Positions 63,944 to 64,000 of a stretch of 64,000 nucleotides of DNA are shown one piece after another. The stretch is from contig NZ_AZRN01000006.1 in the NCBI RefSeq assembly GCF_002895565.1, positions 29,301 to 93,300 of the forward strand. The letters run 5' to 3'. Origin of the DNA: Petrotoga mexicana DSM 14811 (GTDB lineage Bacteria; Thermotogota; Thermotogae; Petrotogales; Petrotogaceae). The position numbers and the translations under genes are program-made. The stretch's first letter is position 1, and each line of letters starts with the position of its first letter. The notes beneath the pieces were generated by a model. It was not told where the DNA came from and did no database searches. It saw only the letters and a list, made by a program, of their open reading frames with translations.

Positions 63944-64000
63944 GGGTGGGGAGCGGGGCAAAAGGCAAAGAACTTTTATCCTTATGGGTGGGGAGCGGGG
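63944..64000. repeat. GC-rich mosaic repeat, copy 5 (cut by window end)
   Basis: GGGTGGGGAGCGGGG occurs exactly at 63944-63958 and 63986-64000 (period 42), directly after the purB stop, with ATCCTTAT between as in copy 1. It probably continues past the window. Confidence 0.7.

Noticed and set aside
1..64000. CRISPR array, insertion sequence, prophage or defence cluster
   Set aside because: No regularly spaced repeats with unique spacers, transposase, integrase or phage structural genes were seen.

Overview
The window is AT-rich, densely coded bacterial DNA. It encodes a V-type (A/V) ATP synthase, an FtsA/FtsZ pair next to gyrB and a pilus-type ATPase, several single-transmembrane surface proteins and a beta-barrel-like envelope protein. 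This mix and the strong Shine-Dalgarno (SD) sequences fit a thermophilic member of Thermotogota, most likely the Petrotoga branch (inference from gene content; no search was run).

Layout. 1-4665 (+): V-type ATPase subunits F-E-A-B-D. 4670-5109 (-): decayed sulfatase remnant. 5221-7103 (+): GntR-family regulator with a near-perfect promoter, then a two-gene chromate transporter. 7090-22043 (-): a long, tightly packed gene run. It begins at a promoter near 22190 with a PfkB sugar kinase, CBS protein, tRNA-modifying MtaB, aminotransferase, DUF721 protein, GyrB, a small FtsQ-like protein, FtsA, FtsZ and a GspE-type ATPase. It ends with envelope or unknown proteins (DUF5685, a cysteine-rich protein, a KamA-type radical SAM enzyme) and a P1 peptidase. 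22290-24415 (-): TetR-controlled radical SAM gene with a clear operator. 24705-31784 (+): thiI, plsC, DUF151 nuclease, polyprenyl synthase, a lipase-like protein that has lost its serine, and a TPR protein. 31800-32535 (+): tRNA-Gly(CCC) with its own promoter and terminator, then rsmD.

32534-32661 (-) looks like an independent small RNA gene: promoter, long hairpin with a C-rich loop complementary to SD sequences, and a terminator. I see no known RNA family in it, and it is the most interesting element here. 32724-57362 (-): alkaline phosphatase, metalloprotease-like protein, Ca2+/cation antiporter, lgt, recG, O-antigen-ligase-like TPR protein, cell-wall amidase, cheB, undecaprenol kinase-like gene, two subunits of a 2-oxoacid:ferredoxin oxidoreductase, dCMP deaminase, hemW, a barrel protein, gatB-gatA, rhomboid protease, pheT-pheS and a flavin reductase. 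57419-63943 (+): FetAB-type ABC exporter, MFS transporter, PadR regulator, proA, proC and purB.

Themes. GC-rich mosaic repeats lie between genes at about 10.9, 24.6, 52.6, 56.2 and 63.95 kb. At least four genes have a good SD sequence but no ATG/GTG/TTG at the expected distance, which suggests near-cognate start codons. I found no insertion sequence, prophage, CRISPR array or rRNA.
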